Under the pieces are notes generated by a model. That model searched no databases and was not told where the DNA came from. It worked only from the letters and a program-made list of their open reading frames with translations. Of a stretch of DNA of 36,212 nucleotides, positions 1 through 8,655 are shown piece by piece. Within the stretch, counting starts at the first letter, position 1. Each line of letters begins with the position of its first letter. The translations under genes and the position numbers were made by a program. Source of the stretch: Novosphingobium sp. (GTDB taxonomy: Bacteria; Pseudomonadota; Alphaproteobacteria; Sphingomonadales; Sphingomonadaceae); the NCBI GenBank assembly GCA_027311705.1, contig DAICYJ010000218.1:1-36212 (forward strand). The letters are read 5' to 3'.

Positions 1-785
1 CCTCCGATGATCTTGTCATTGCCGCTCCCGCCGCGCATCGAAGGAAGAAACGGCAGGTCGAGTACATCGTCCGTACCCGTGCCAAGTCCGGTGTCGGCGA
101 GGATCGCAAGGTCGAGCGATCCGATGCCATACGCGTGTCCCATGTACATCGCCGGCGTCATCAGACCGAAAGCCTGGCCGGCATTGAAATTGTCGTAATG
201 GACGTAGTTTCCTGAAGTCAGGCCAACCGCGCGTCGAACATTCGGTCCCCAGAAATGTACGGAATTGCCGTTGTGGAGCAGCCGGTAGTCGAAGGGCGTC
301 TTGATGTCGTCCAGGAAGGTTGCGCTGCTCTGGTCAAAATTACCGCCGAAGCCCAGACCGTGGCCGATCTCGTGAAGCATCAGCCCCAATCCGTCAAATT
401 TGCCAGCCGGCGGGGTGTTATCGGTCTCCGGATTGGGATCGAGATAGACGTCCTTCAGGGTATCGGCGTTGATCTGGATGGTGATGTCGGGGTCGGCGCT
501 TCCATTCCTGACCCGGTTGCCCTCAAGCTGGAGGGCAACGCTGCTGACCCAGTACGACGCCGATCCATCATGCGTGATCACAGCCCCACGCGTCGGCCCG
601 CCGGTGGCAAGCACCGTGCCTGGCAATCCGTGGACGATTTCGATCCGCACGTCGATAGATGCATCGCCTGCGAGATTGTTGCTCCACAGGCTCATTGCCT
701 GGGTGGCAAGGCCTTCGATCAACCCGGTTGTGATTGACCCAACCCCGGCGGAATCGACGACGGTGAAGTGCGCCTTGATCGTCAT
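1..785 (-). CDS. Secreted RTX-type zinc metalloprotease, 3' end outside window
   Basis: The reading frame is open from an ATG at 783-785 to the window edge (261 residues visible), so the C-terminus is missing. A zinc-protease motif HEIGHGLGF lies at residues 138-146, with H138 and H142 as metal ligands and E139 as the catalytic base. In metzincins a third His would sit at position 148, but here it is Gly (GGNFD follows). Residues 252-261 read GGSGNDKIIG, the start of hemolysin-type calcium-binding (RTX) nonapeptides. There is no N-terminal signal peptide, which fits type I secretion directed by the RTX C-terminus. The start is 54 bases after the stop of the TauE/SafE gene on the same strand, so the two may be co-transcribed. 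The protease call rests on HExxH plus RTX; substrate and family are not resolved. Confidence 0.8.
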   Translation of the reverse strand, partial: MTIKAHFTVVDSAGVGSITTGLIEGLATQAMSLWSNNLAGDASIDVRIEIVHGLPGTVLATGGPTRGAVITHDGSASYWVSSVALQLEGNRVRNGSADPDITIQINADTLKDVYLDPNPETDNTPPAGKFDGLGLMLHEIGHGLGFGGNFDQSSATFLDDIKTPFDYRLLHNGNSVHFWGPNVRRAVGLTSGNYVHYDNFNAGQAFGLMTPAMYMGHAYGIGSLDLAILADTGLGTGTDDVLDLPFLPSMRGGSGNDKIIG

Positions 786-791
786 GTTCTC

Positions 792-808
792 GCCTGAATC
801 GTTCAGGC
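792..808 (-). promoter_or_regulatory. Hairpin covering the ribosome binding site of the metalloprotease gene
   Basis: A perfect 7-bp inverted repeat with a 3-base loop (792-798 and 802-808, loop 799-801) sits 7 bases upstream of the metalloprotease ATG. In the mRNA the downstream arm contains AGGC, the best ribosome-binding sequence before the start, so the hairpin could limit translation. No T-run follows, so it is not a standard terminator. Confidence 0.4.
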
Positions 809-839
809 AGCACTGCCAGCAATGTCGCACGCACGCAAC

Positions 840-1595
840 TTAACCCGCGAACCACCCCCACAACAGCCGCCCGGTCAGCCCCAAGCTCACCGTCACCAGC
901 AGCGGGCGGATCAGGCGTGCGCCGAAGCGGGTGGCATAGTGCGCGCCCAGCCAGGCGCCCGCCATCGCGCCCGCGCCCATGCACAGGCCGAGCAGCCACA
1001 GAACTTGGCCGCCGAACGCGAACACGATGCCGCTGGCGACATTGCTGGTGAGGTTCAGCAGCTTGGTGAGCCCGGTGGCGCGGGTGAGGCCCAAGCCGCG
1101 CAGGCCGACAAGGCTGGTGGCAAAGAACTGTCCGGTGCCGGGGCCGAAGAACCCGTCGTAGAACGCGATGCCGCCGGCCACCTGAAGGTATCCGCGATCG
1201 GTAAGGCGGGCGTGGCGATCGGCATCGGTCATGCGCGGCGACAGCACGGTGTAGAGCGCCACCGCCATCAGCAGCAGCGGCACGATCAGGCGGAGCACCT
1301 GCGCATCCAGCCGCTGGATCAGCAGCGCGCCCGCGCTCGCCCCGGCAAAGGCGGCGGCCACGCCCGGCAGGTTTCCCCGCAACGTAAACAGGCCTGCCTT
1401 GCGATAACGCCATGCCGCCACGCTGGTGCCGCACATCGATTGCAGCTTGTTGGTGCCCAGCACGGCGTGGGGCGGAAGCCCGGCAAAGATCAGCGCGGGC
1501 ATCATCAGCAGCCCGCCGCCGCCGGCAATGGCATCGATGAAACCCGTGAGCACCGCCACGCCGGTCAGTATCGCATAGAGGCCAGGTTCCATCAT
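840..1595 (-). CDS. TauE/SafE (TSUP) family membrane permease
   Basis: A 251-residue hydrophobic protein of the sulfite exporter TauE/SafE superfamily, YfcA-like. It begins with the glycine-rich first repeat ([18 protein letters not shown], about residues 18-35) and a second related half begins near residue 140 ([17 protein letters not shown]), the internal duplication typical of this family. It should span the inner membrane about eight times and move small sulfur-containing or organic anions, but the substrate cannot be read from sequence. The length is normal. It is divergent from the ABC transporter genes and 54 bases upstream of the secreted metalloprotease; I see no functional link to either. 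Confidence 0.9.
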   Translation of the reverse strand: MMEPGLYAILTGVAVLTGFIDAIAGGGGLLMMPALIFAGLPPHAVLGTNKLQSMCGTSVAAWRYRKAGLFTLRGNLPGVAAAFAGASAGALLIQRLDAQVLRLIVPLLLMAVALYTVLSPRMTDADRHARLTDRGYLQVAGGIAFYDGFFGPGTGQFFATSLVGLRGLGLTRATGLTKLLNLTSNVASGIVFAFGGQVLWLLGLCMGAGAMAGAWLGAHYATRFGARLIRPLLVTVSLGLTGRLLWGWFAG

Positions 1596-1705
1596 GGCTG
1601 CGGTTTGCCGCCTTCATGCCGCCATCGCAACCTTGGCGCGCGCTTTCACACCGGTTCCCCACCAACGCGTTTGGAACTTCGGCAGGTCTGGGGCATCTAG
1701 GCCGC

Positions 1706-2665
1706 ATGGAACCCATTCTAGATATATGCGGCCTCGGCAAAACATACGAAGGCGGGCAGGTCGCGCTCGCGGATGTCGATCTGGCCATCAACAAGGGCGA
1801 GATTTTCGCGCTGCTCGGCCCCAATGGCGCGGGCAAGACGACGCTGATCGGCGCGGTGTGCGGGCTGGTGCGGCCGACGACCGGCACGATCCGCGCCTTT
1901 GGCCACGATCTGCTGCGCGATTGGCGCAAGGCGCGCGCGCGCATCGGGCTGGTGCCGCAGGAACTGGCGACCGACATGTTCGAGCCGGTGGGCCACGCCG
2001 TCGCCTATTCGCGCGGACTGTTCGGTCGCCCGCGCGACGATGCGCGGGTGGAGGAAGTGCTGCGCAGCCTGTCGCTGTGGGACAAGCGCGAGGCCAAGAT
2101 CCGCGAGCTTTCGGGCGGGATGAAGCGCCGCGTATTGATCGCCAAGGCGCTGGCGCACGATCCCGACCTGCTGTTCCTCGACGAGCCGACCGCCGGCGTG
2201 GACGTCGAACTGCGGCGCGACATGTGGCACCAGATCGGCGCACTGCGCGAAGCGGGCGTCACCATCATCCTGACCACGCACTATATCGAGGAAGCCGAGG
2301 AAATGGCCGACCGCATCGGCATCATCGATGGTGGCCGGCTGAAGCTGGTCGAGGAAAAGCACGCTCTGATCGACCGGCTGGGGCGGCTGGAAGCGCATAT
2401 CGGGCTGGAGCAGCCGTTGCAGGCGGTGCCGGCCAGCCTGAGCGATCTGCACGTCGATCTGATCAACGAAGGCCGCACGCTATGCTTCCACGCCGAAACC
2501 CGCGAGGAACGCGAAACCGGGCTGGCGCGGCTGGTGCAGCGGTTGAGCGCCGAGCACATCGGCTTCACCACGCTCGACGTGAAGCAATCGAGCCTGGAGG
2601 ACATTTTCGTCCGCCTGACCGGGCCTCATGCCATCGATGCGCCAGCACGGGAGCGCGCGGCATGA
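1706..2665 (+). CDS. ABC transporter ATP-binding protein (ABC-2 exporter type)
   Basis: A 319-residue ATPase subunit of an ABC-2 exporter. Walker A is GPNGAGKT at residues 38-45, the signature is LSGGMKRR, Walker B is [12 protein letters not shown], and the H-loop lies in [13 protein letters not shown]-terminal extension of about 90 residues follows the nucleotide-binding domain, as in YadG/DrrA/CcmA-like exporters. I chose the ATG at 1706 because the ATP-binding domain begins there; an in-frame ATG at 1616 would add 30 residues without domain character. The gene overlaps the permease by four bases (ATGA), so the two are translationally coupled. Likely job: export of a lipid-like or drug-like molecule, substrate unknown. 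Confidence 0.92.
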   Translation: MEPILDICGLGKTYEGGQVALADVDLAINKGEIFALLGPNGAGKTTLIGAVCGLVRPTTGTIRAFGHDLLRDWRKARARIGLVPQELATDMFEPVGHAVAYSRGLFGRPRDDARVEEVLRSLSLWDKREAKIRELSGGMKRRVLIAKALAHDPDLLFLDEPTAGVDVELRRDMWHQIGALREAGVTIILTTHYIEEAEEMADRIGIIDGGRLKLVEEKHALIDRLGRLEAHIGLEQPLQAVPASLSDLHVDLINEGRTLCFHAETREERETGLARLVQRLSAEHIGFTTLDVKQSSLEDIFVRLTGPHAIDAPARERAA

Positions 2666-3423
2666 ACTGGCGTGGCGCATTCACGATCTATCGCTGGGAA
2701 CTCGCGCGCACATGGCGCACGCTGTTCGAATCGATCCTCTCACCGGTGCTGACCACATCGCTGTATTTCGTGGTGTTCGGTACCGCCATCGGCGGCCAGA
2801 TACAGATGATCGGCGGGGTCAGCTACGCCGCGTTCATTGTGCCCGGCCTGCTGTTGATGACGGTGCTGAACGAATCCACCGCCAACGCCAGCTTCGGCAT
2901 TTACCTGCCGCGCTTTACCGGTTCGATCTATGAACTGCTGTCGTCGCCCACGGGAGTTACCGAAACGGTGATCGGCTATATCGGCGCGGCGGCGACCAAA
3001 TCGGTCATTCTCGCCGCGATCATCGTCCTCACCGCGCGGCTGTTCGTCGATTTCCACGTGGTACATCCCGTGCTGGCGGTGGGCTTCGTCGTGCTGATCG
3101 CCATTTCGTTTTCGGCGTTCGGGTTCATCCTGGGCTGCTGGGCCGATGGTTTCGAAAAGCTGCAGGTGGTGCCGATGCTGGTGCTTACCCCGCTGACATT
3201 CCTGGGCGGCACGTTCTATTCGCTCGACATGCTGCAGGAGCCTTGGCGCAGCGTGGCGATGGCCAATCCGGTGGTCTATCTGGTCAATGGCTTGCGCTGG
3301 ACCTTTTATGGCCAAGCCGATGTCGACATTCGCATTTCGTTCGCGCTGACGCTGGCGTTCCTTGGCGTATGTGCGGCGGTCATCGGCTGGATCTTCCGCA
3401 CCGGCTATCGCCTGCGGACGTGA
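2662..3423 (+). CDS. ABC-2 type transporter permease
   Basis: A 253-residue membrane subunit that pairs with the preceding ATPase. It shows about six hydrophobic segments: around residues 25-45 ([18 protein letters not shown]), 60-75, 105-125, 140-165, 175-195 and 225-245. The ABC-2 signature region lies near [20 protein letters not shown], followed by the conserved [12 protein letters not shown] segment. It resembles YadH-like permeases. The start overlaps the ATPase stop (ATGA). The next gene, tgt, starts 37 bases after the stop on the same strand and may be read through. Substrate unknown. Confidence 0.92.
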   Translation: MNWRGAFTIYRWELARTWRTLFESILSPVLTTSLYFVVFGTAIGGQIQMIGGVSYAAFIVPGLLLMTVLNESTANASFGIYLPRFTGSIYELLSSPTGVTETVIGYIGAAATKSVILAAIIVLTARLFVDFHVVHPVLAVGFVVLIAISFSAFGFILGCWADGFEKLQVVPMLVLTPLTFLGGTFYSLDMLQEPWRSVAMANPVVYLVNGLRWTFYGQADVDIRISFALTLAFLGVCAAVIGWIFRTGYRLRT

Positions 3424-3460
3424 CCTCGACGCGGGGCGGGCAAGGCGCTAGGCGGCGGGG

Positions 3461-4585
3461 ATGACCCGCTTCGACTTCACCATCCACGCCACCGAGGGCA
3501 AGGCCCGCACCGGCACCATCCAGATGCAGCGCGGCGAGATCCGCACGCCTGCGTTCATGCCCGTCGGCACCGCCGCCACGGTCAAGGCGATGAAGGTGGA
3601 GGATGTGCGCGCCAGCGGGGCGGACATCATTCTGGGCAATACCTATCACCTGATGCTGCGCCCCGGCGCGGAACGCGTCGCGCGGCTGGGCGGCCTGCAC
3701 AAGTTCATGGGTTGGGACCGCCCCATCCTGACCGACAGCGGCGGCTATCAGGTGATGAGCCTGTCTGACTTGCGCAAGATCACCGAGGAAGGCGTGACCT
3801 TCGCCAGCCACCTCGATGGATCGCGCCACATGCTCAGCCCCGAACGCTCGATGGAAATCCAGCGGCTGCTGGGGTCTGACATCGTGATGGCGTTCGATGA
3901 ATGCCCGCGCGCCGACCAGCCGCGCGACGTGATCGCAAAGAGCATGGAAATGTCGATGCGCTGGGCCAAGCGCAGCCGCGATGGCTTCGATGCGGGCGGC
4001 GAACATGCCGAACGGTCGGCGCTGTTCGGCATCCAGCAGGGCGCGCTGGACGAAGGCCTGCGCAAGTACAGTGCCGATGCGCTCGCCGACATCGGCTTCG
4101 ATGGATACGCCATCGGCGGCCTTGCGGTGGGGGAAGGGCAGGAGGCGATGTTCGCCACGCTCGATTTCGCGCCCGGCCAGTTGCCGGCGGATCGCCCCCG
4201 CTACCTGATGGGCGTGGGCAAGCCCGACGACCTCGTTGGGGCGGTGGAGCGCGGCGTGGACATGTTCGATTGCGTGCTGCCCACGCGATCGGGCCGCAAC
4301 GGGCAGGCGTTCACGTGGAACGGCCCGCTGAACATGCGCAACGCCCGCCACGCGGAAGACAGCGCCCCGATCGATGACCGCTGCGCTTGCCCGGTCTGCG
4401 CGAAATACACCCGCGCCTATCTGCACCACCTGATCAGGTGCGGCGAAATGCTGGGTGCGATGCTGCTGACCGAGCACAATCTGTGGTTCTATCAGCAATT
4501 GATGGCCGGCATGCGCGCCGCGATTGCGGAGGGTACGTTTGCGGTGTTTGCAGGGCAATTCCGGCGGGATTATCTCAAAACATAA
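3461..4585 (+). CDS. tgt: tRNA-guanine(34) transglycosylase (queuine/preQ1 tRNA-ribosyltransferase)
   Basis: Exchanges guanine at the wobble position of GUN-anticodon tRNAs (Asp, Asn, His, Tyr) for a queuosine precursor. The 374-residue length is normal for the bacterial enzyme. DSGGYQ begins at D92, the catalytic acid/base aspartate, and the nucleophile aspartate is D270 in FDCVLPTR. The zinc site is complete: C308, C310, C313 and H339 (CACPVC ... TEHN), with the same spacing as in the E. coli enzyme. The start is ATG 3461 behind a G-rich ribosome-binding stretch (GGCGGCGGGG). No other queuosine genes (queA, queC-F) are in the window. Confidence 0.97.
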   Translation: MTRFDFTIHATEGKARTGTIQMQRGEIRTPAFMPVGTAATVKAMKVEDVRASGADIILGNTYHLMLRPGAERVARLGGLHKFMGWDRPILTDSGGYQVMSLSDLRKITEEGVTFASHLDGSRHMLSPERSMEIQRLLGSDIVMAFDECPRADQPRDVIAKSMEMSMRWAKRSRDGFDAGGEHAERSALFGIQQGALDEGLRKYSADALADIGFDGYAIGGLAVGEGQEAMFATLDFAPGQLPADRPRYLMGVGKPDDLVGAVERGVDMFDCVLPTRSGRNGQAFTWNGPLNMRNARHAEDSAPIDDRCACPVCAKYTRAYLHHLIRCGEMLGAMLLTEHNLWFYQQLMAGMRAAIAEGTFAVFAGQFRRDYLKT

Positions 4586-4710
4586 CATTGGCGGTCGGTG
4601 AGGGGCGGCCTTTGTAAAGGCGTTGCCCGAACAGCCCGATAATGGGATCAAGAGACCGCGGCCCCGCGTTGGCGGTGCCGCATGGATGGTGAAATTCGGG
4701 AGGCGGCAGG

Positions 4711-5325
4711 ATGAATGTGCGTACGACGGGCGCGTGTCTTGCTCTGCTGGCGGGTGCGCTTGCTGTTGGTCCGCTGCTGACCAGCGCAGCGTCGGCAGCC
4801 GAAACCGCGCCATCCGCTCCTTTCGTGGCGCCGGACTACGTGGTGCCTACTTTGGCGAGAGCCCCGCATTTCAAAGTCGTTCCGCTTGGCCCTGCTTTGG
4901 CGAAGATCGATTTCGACGCCTATATGTCGTCCATCGAACACCTGCAAAAGACGTTTACGCGCAGCACTGACTGGCCGCACGCGGGCATCTCGGACGCCGA
5001 CGCCATGAAGGATATGGAAACCGAACAGGCGCGTTTCCGGAACCGAGAATCGTTCGCCTACTCAGTGCTGACTTCGGATGGCCTGCGAGAGCGCGGGTGC
5101 ATCTATGTTTCACCCAGCCCAGTTGGCGGTTACGATGCGGTCGTCAGGATCTGGGTAACGAAGGCGGAATACGACGCCGGGTTCGACGCGGAACTCTATG
5201 CATGGGCTGCAAAATGGGTGCAGAAGAAATGGCCCTTCCGCCAGGTCGCCTATCCGGGCCGCGCCATTGATTGGGTAACGTGGGATCGGCTTGTCGCAAA
5301 AGGCAAAGTGATGGGCGGGGCCTAA
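4711..5325 (+). CDS. Exported protein with a GNAT-like (acetyltransferase-fold) domain
   Basis: 204 residues starting with a clear Sec signal peptide (MNVRTT, a hydrophobic core of alanines and leucines, and a likely cut after TSAASAAE near residue 30). The mature part carries motifs I associate with a family of small GNAT-fold proteins: an N-terminal block around DFDAYMSSIEHL, a central SFAYSVLTSDGLRERGCIYV, a GGYDAVVRIWV strand, and the closing WPFRQVAYPGR followed by a tryptophan pair. Those relatives are normally cytoplasmic, so a signal peptide on this fold is odd, since acetyl-CoA is not expected outside the cytoplasm. The family assignment is from memory of motif order and is uncertain; export is the firmer call. 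It stands alone, 125 bases after tgt and convergent with the next gene. Confidence 0.72.
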   Translation: MNVRTTGACLALLAGALAVGPLLTSAASAAETAPSAPFVAPDYVVPTLARAPHFKVVPLGPALAKIDFDAYMSSIEHLQKTFTRSTDWPHAGISDADAMKDMETEQARFRNRESFAYSVLTSDGLRERGCIYVSPSPVGGYDAVVRIWVTKAEYDAGFDAELYAWAAKWVQKKWPFRQVAYPGRAIDWVTWDRLVAKGKVMGGA

Positions 5326-5338
5326 GCTCCCGGAAATC

Positions 5339-5545
5339 TCAGGCCGCCAGTTCGCGCCCCATCATACCGTCATCGTCATCGACAGCCTGCGTTTCCAACC
5401 GCGTGCCCGGATACTGGTAGAACGCACCTGATCGCTGTTCGTAAAACCCGGCGCCGATGCTGCCGGCCTGTCGCTGTGCAGTTTCGAGGTCGCCGTACCA
5501 TTTGCCGGAACGGTGTGCGGTGGTGAAGCGGTACATGATCGTCAT
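5339..5545 (-). CDS. Small hypothetical protein, 68 residues
   Basis: I do not recognise this one. The predicted protein is polar and aromatic-rich (RFTTAHRSGKWYGDLETAQ ... GAFYQYPG), without a signal peptide or membrane segment, and has a short acidic run (DDDDG) near the C-terminus. It ends 13 bases from the stop of the convergent GNAT-like gene. The start is either ATG 5545 or the ATG three codons later; neither has a strong ribosome-binding site. Its ordinary, protein-like composition argues for a real gene. Confidence 0.5.
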   Translation of the reverse strand: MTIMYRFTTAHRSGKWYGDLETAQRQAGSIGAGFYEQRSGAFYQYPGTRLETQAVDDDDGMMGRELAA

Positions 5546-5605
5546 GCCGCAACAATCGCGGCTGCGGCATGTTGTTCCCGCGGTTTAATGCGTTCTTTCG
5601 CAACG

Positions 5606-5630
5606 AAAAAGGCGGAGCTTGCGCCCCGCC
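5606..5630 (-). terminator. Rho-independent terminator of rpsD
   Basis: On the reverse strand an 8-bp stem (5623-5630 with 5611-5618, one G-U pair) closes a GCAA tetraloop and is followed by TTTTT at 5610-5606. It lies 33 bases after the rpsD stop codon. Confidence 0.88.
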
Positions 5631-5662
5631 TTCTTGCGTTTTTCTTCAGTCGGAAAAACCGA

Positions 5663-6274
5663 TCAGCGCGAATAGAATTCGACGACCAGGTTCGGTTCCA
5701 TCTTCACCGGATAGGGCACTTCGTCAAGCGTCGGAACGCGCACGAAGGTCGCCTTGTCGGCTTCGGTGACGACGTAATCAGGCACGTCACGCTCGGGCAG
5801 AGTCTGCGCTTCGGCAATCAGGGCCATTTCCTTGGCCTTGGTGCCGAGGCTCAGCACGTCGCCCGGACGCACGCGGCGGCTGGCGATGTTGCACTTCACG
5901 CCGTTGACGTAGATGTGGCCGTGCGAAACGATCTGGCGGGCGGCGAAGATGGTCGGCGCGAACTTGGCGCGGTACACAACCATGTCGAGACGCTGTTCGA
6001 GCAGGCCGATCAGGTTCTGGCCGGTATCGCCCTTCATCGAGGACGCTTCCTGATAGGTGCGCTTGAACTGCTTTTCGGTCACGTCGCCATAATAGCCGCG
6101 CAGCTTCTGTTTGGCGCGCAGCTGGATGCCGAAGTCCGAAACCTTGCTCTTGCGGCGCTGGCCGTGCTGGCCGGGGCCATACGAACGGCGGTTTACCGAA
6201 GACTTGGGACGGCCCCAGATGTTTTCGCCAAGACGGCGGTCAATCTTATGCTTAGATGCCTTGCGCTTCGACAC
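5663..6274 (-). CDS. rpsD: 30S ribosomal protein S4
   Basis: 203 residues, a primary 16S rRNA-binding protein that nucleates small-subunit assembly. The N-terminus [20 protein letters not shown] is typical of alphaproteobacterial S4, and the S4 RNA-binding domain covers roughly residues 93-155 ([15 protein letters not shown] ... HIYVNG). It lacks the cysteine zinc site found in some S4 paralogues, as expected for the C-minus form. Translation starts at GTG 6272-6274 with AAAGGAA six bases upstream. It is monocistronic here, with its own terminator downstream, unlike the E. coli alpha operon. Confidence 0.98.
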   Translation of the reverse strand: MSKRKASKHKIDRRLGENIWGRPKSSVNRRSYGPGQHGQRRKSKVSDFGIQLRAKQKLRGYYGDVTEKQFKRTYQEASSMKGDTGQNLIGLLEQRLDMVVYRAKFAPTIFAARQIVSHGHIYVNGVKCNIASRRVRPGDVLSLGTKAKEMALIAEAQTLPERDVPDYVVTEADKATFVRVPTLDEVPYPVKMEPNLVVEFYSR

Positions 6275-6288
6275 GAAAGGTTCCTTTC
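6275..6288 (-). promoter_or_regulatory. rpsD: Inverted repeat over the rpsD ribosome binding site
   Basis: GAAAGG (6275-6280) and CCTTTC (6283-6288) form a dyad that includes the AAAGGA Shine-Dalgarno sequence and abuts the GTG start. Folded, it would give a five-bp stem with a four-base loop. S4 autoregulates translation in other bacteria, so a role is conceivable, but the hairpin is short and this is a weak inference. Confidence 0.3.
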
Positions 6289-6486
6289 AACTTTGCTCAA
6301 TAGCCCGGCTGGAACGCCGATGCTTCGTGGACCCGGAACCGCACCACATCACCGATATGCGATGTGCGGCCGCTGCTTCACCGGGTGTGCAGGGCCAATT
6401 GCGAAGCGCGGCCTAGAACAGTCAATTAGCGAAATGTCAAGGCAGCCGGGCATAGACAGGAAATGTTTTTTGAGGTCCAATGTCCG

Positions 6487-6813
6487 ATGATGCAAGAACC
6501 GCCACCCAGCCCCGGTGAATACCGGCTGCCGCTCCCTGTCGCTGGCGGGGCCGAAGCTGTGCCTGGCGGAATAGAGGCCATCGACCGGCTTATCCTCGAA
6601 CTGCTGTCGCAGCGCTTTGCCCTGCTGCGCGATGCCGCGCGCAATGGCGCGGCAATCGATTACGATGATGAAGACCATCGCCGCGCGGCAATCTCCGGCG
6701 CGCGTCGCCTCGCGTTCGAACTTGGCGTGCCGGTGGGCCTTGTCGGTGATTTCTGGGATCGGCTCCACGATGCCACGGCGGCGTCCATTCGCCAGGCGAT
6801 GCGCGAGGTTTAA
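6487..6813 (+). CDS. Chorismate-mutase-like (AroQ fold) small protein, probably degenerate
   Basis: A 108-residue protein from ATG 6487 (GAGG 11 bases upstream); an in-frame ATG at 6463 would add eight residues. The helix-1 signature GGIEAIDRLILELLSQRFAL matches AroQ chorismate mutase, and the rest aligns in length with its three-helix domain. However, the protein contains no lysine, so the catalytic Lys (K39 in E. coli CM) is absent. The position of R11 appears to be Pro, and the DxxRE motif reads DEDHRR. Activity as chorismate mutase is therefore doubtful; it may be a binding or regulatory relative. Its stop codon overlaps that of the convergent trmJ gene by four bases. It is divergent from rpsD. 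Confidence 0.65.
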   Translation: MMQEPPPSPGEYRLPLPVAGGAEAVPGGIEAIDRLILELLSQRFALLRDAARNGAAIDYDDEDHRRAAISGARRLAFELGVPVGLVGDFWDRLHDATAASIRQAMREV

Positions 6814-7556
6814 CTCCGCCCCCGCGGCGAACGCACCCCCGGCGTGCGCGCCAGCACGCTCAGCACGCCGCGAAAAGTGCGCAATTCCAGATGATTCCAT
6901 GCCGGCTTGGTCAGCACGCTGCGCAAGGTGCGGCGCGTCGCGTCGGCACGGGCGGCGGGTTCGAAATATCCGCGCGGGTCCAGCATGTCGCAGATTTGCG
7001 CGAACATGCCTTCGAATTCGTCCTGCGGGGCCGGGGGCAGAATCTCCTCCACCGTTGGCTGCACCAGATCGTTGGTGGCCCCGGCATGCTTCGACCATTC
7101 ATAGGCGCACAGGATCACCGCCTGCGCCAGATTGATCGAGGCGAATTCGGGGTTGATCGGCACGGTCAGAATGGCACGGGCCAGCGCCACGTCGTCGGTT
7201 TCAAGTCCCGACCGCTCCGGCCCGAACACCAGCGCGCTGCGGCCCACTGCCGTCACGATCTCGCGCGCGGCCTGTTCAGGCGTGACGACCGGCTTGGTCA
7301 CCCCGCGCTTGCGCACAGTGGTTGCGTAAACGTGGCTGCAATCGGAAACCGCCTCGGCCAGCGTTTCGAACACCTGCGCATTGGCCAACACGCCGTCTGC
7401 ACCCGCCGCTGCCGGCCCGGCGGACGGATTGGGCCAGCCATCGCGCGGGGTGACGAGCCGAAGCTCCACCAGCCCGAAATTGAGCATGGCCCGCGCCGCC
7501 TTGCCGATATTCTCACCCAGTTGCGGACGCACGAGCACGATGACGGGCTGGCTCAC
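6810..7556 (-). CDS. trmJ: tRNA (cytidine/uridine-32-2'-O)-methyltransferase TrmJ
   Basis: 248 residues of the SpoU (SPOUT) RNA methyltransferase family. The N-terminal [20 protein letters not shown] is the TrmJ-type motif 1 with its conserved Asn and Arg, the SAM-binding trefoil-knot motifs are [11 protein letters not shown] and [14 protein letters not shown], and a basic C-terminal tail follows. The enzyme adds a 2'-O-methyl group to nucleotide 32 of certain tRNAs. The start overlaps the nrdR stop by four bases (ATGA), indicating translational coupling at the end of the rpiB-glyA-nrdR operon. The stop overlaps the convergent chorismate-mutase-like gene, leaving no room for a terminator outside coding sequence. 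Confidence 0.93.
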   Translation of the reverse strand: MSQPVIVLVRPQLGENIGKAARAMLNFGLVELRLVTPRDGWPNPSAGPAAAGADGVLANAQVFETLAEAVSDCSHVYATTVRKRGVTKPVVTPEQAAREIVTAVGRSALVFGPERSGLETDDVALARAILTVPINPEFASINLAQAVILCAYEWSKHAGATNDLVQPTVEEILPPAPQDEFEGMFAQICDMLDPRGYFEPAARADATRRTLRSVLTKPAWNHLELRTFRGVLSVLARTPGVRSPRGRS

Positions 7557-8014
7557 GTCCCGCCCACTTCACGCACCGTGCTGGCAAATTCCTCGAAATC
7601 GCGCGCTTCGGTGAAATCGCGATAGACGCTGGCGAAACGGATGTAGGCGACGCTATCCAGCTGGCGCAGGCCTTCCATCACCATCTCGCCAATCGCCTTG
7701 GAAGGGACCTCGCTGTCGCCCATCGTCTCGATCTGGCGCTGGATGCCGGAAACGAGCTGATCTAGCCGTTCCTGCGAGACCGGGCGCTTGCGACAGGCGA
7801 GCGCGACCGATTGCTCGATCTTCAGCCGATCGAACGGTTCGCGCGTATCGCCCGCCTTCACCACCATCACTTCGCGCAATTGCACGCGTTCGAATGTGGT
7901 GAAGCGCGCGCCGCAGCCTTCGCATTGACGGCGCCGGCGGATCGAGGTGTTGTCCTCGCTCGGCCGGCTGTCCTTCACCTGGCTGTTGTCATGGGCACAG
8001 AACGGGCATCGCAT
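7553..8014 (-). CDS. nrdR: Transcriptional repressor NrdR
   Basis: A 153-residue regulator of ribonucleotide reductase genes. The zinc ribbon is complete (C3, C6, C31, C34), followed by the ATP-cone domain (about residues 49-139; [19 protein letters not shown] through [11 protein letters not shown]) that senses ATP/dATP. The length is typical. It is often found after glyA and near rib genes in proteobacteria, and here it is the penultimate gene of the rpiB-glyA operon. Its ATG overlaps the stop of the AT-rich unknown gene by one base, and its stop overlaps trmJ. NrdR boxes would be expected upstream of nrd genes, none of which are in this window. Confidence 0.97.
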   Translation of the reverse strand: MRCPFCAHDNSQVKDSRPSEDNTSIRRRRQCEGCGARFTTFERVQLREVMVVKAGDTREPFDRLKIEQSVALACRKRPVSQERLDQLVSGIQRQIETMGDSEVPSKAIGEMVMEGLRQLDSVAYIRFASVYRDFTEARDFEEFASTVREVGGT

Positions 8015-8412
8015 TAGCCTGCACCTGCAATTGCGCTCTTCATGTTCTCATTAGCTATGCCTAGCTCGGCTGCATTTATCCAACCTTCGGCAAATTGCTG
8101 AGTAACAATCTTCGCAAAGATGCTTCTTTTGGACTGACCATTCATACCCAATATACCGCGATATGTATGATCAATTCCCATTTCGATATCGTGCAAGCAG
8201 GTGTTTACGATCATGTCTCCCACGACATCCTTAGGCCTGTGTCCGTCAAACACGACTCGGCGTTCGACTTCTTTCGAATGCTTAAGGAGCGCACTTTTCA
8301 CTTTGCTGTAGACCTCTTCCCAAGCAAATTCATCACTTAGTTCAGAGGCATAAATGCACAAGACCCGTAGGCATTGCCGCTCGTAGGCAGGACGAAAGAG
8401 AAATCTGAACAT
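8014..8412 (-). CDS. Hypothetical protein, AT-richer than its neighbours
   Basis: 132 residues that I do not recognise. The predicted protein is soluble, without signal peptide or membrane segment, and mixed alpha-like ([38 protein letters not shown]). The DNA is clearly poorer in GC than the flanking glyA and nrdR: the 60 bases at 8101-8160 are 42% GC by my count, against about two thirds in neighbouring genes. Its stop overlaps the nrdR start (TAATG), so it is translationally embedded in the operon despite looking acquired. The start ATG 8412 lies 32 bases after the preceding small membrane-protein gene. Confidence 0.7.
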   Translation of the reverse strand: MFRFLFRPAYERQCLRVLCIYASELSDEFAWEEVYSKVKSALLKHSKEVERRVVFDGHRPKDVVGDMIVNTCLHDIEMGIDHTYRGILGMNGQSKRSIFAKIVTQQFAEGWINAAELGIANENMKSAIAGAG

Positions 8413-8444
8413 CGGTCGCCCCTGCCTACTTCTTCAGTTGCGGC

Positions 8445-8651
8445 TTAGCGTTTGATCCTCTGCCAGAACGCAAATCCTGCGCCCACGGCCAGGCCCAGCG
8501 GCAGCGACACGATCGGCAGGATCGCGCCGGCCACCGCCCCGATGCCGGCGCCAATCAGCACAGGCTTGGTCGAAGGATGGTTCATGCCCTGCTTGGCCAT
8601 GCCCGAAATCTCGTCCTTCGCGCGGGTGGCGATATCGTCCTGCTCGTTCAT
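8445..8651 (-). CDS. Small glycine-rich membrane protein
   Basis: 68 residues beginning MNEQDDIATRAKDEISGMAK, a charged N-terminus, followed by one or two hydrophobic glycine-rich stretches (VLIGAGIGAVAGAILPIVSL, then LGLAVGAGFAFW) and a basic end (QRIKR). Probably a small inner-membrane protein of unknown function. I place the start at ATG 8651, four bases after the glyA stop, rather than at upstream in-frame ATGs lying within glyA. Tight spacing suggests co-transcription with glyA. Confidence 0.75.
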   Translation of the reverse strand: MNEQDDIATRAKDEISGMAKQGMNHPSTKPVLIGAGIGAVAGAILPIVSLPLGLAVGAGFAFWQRIKR

Positions 8652-8655
8652 GGCG

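Noticed and set aside
4586-4710. Terminator after tgt (GCCTTTGTAAAGGC dyad near 4609-4622)
   Set aside because: The loop would be only two bases and no T-run follows; I see no other structure in this gap.
8095-8340. 81-residue plus-strand open frame inside the AT-rich unknown gene
   Set aside because: It lies fully antisense to a better-placed gene coupled to nrdR and has no ribosome-binding site or recognisable motif.
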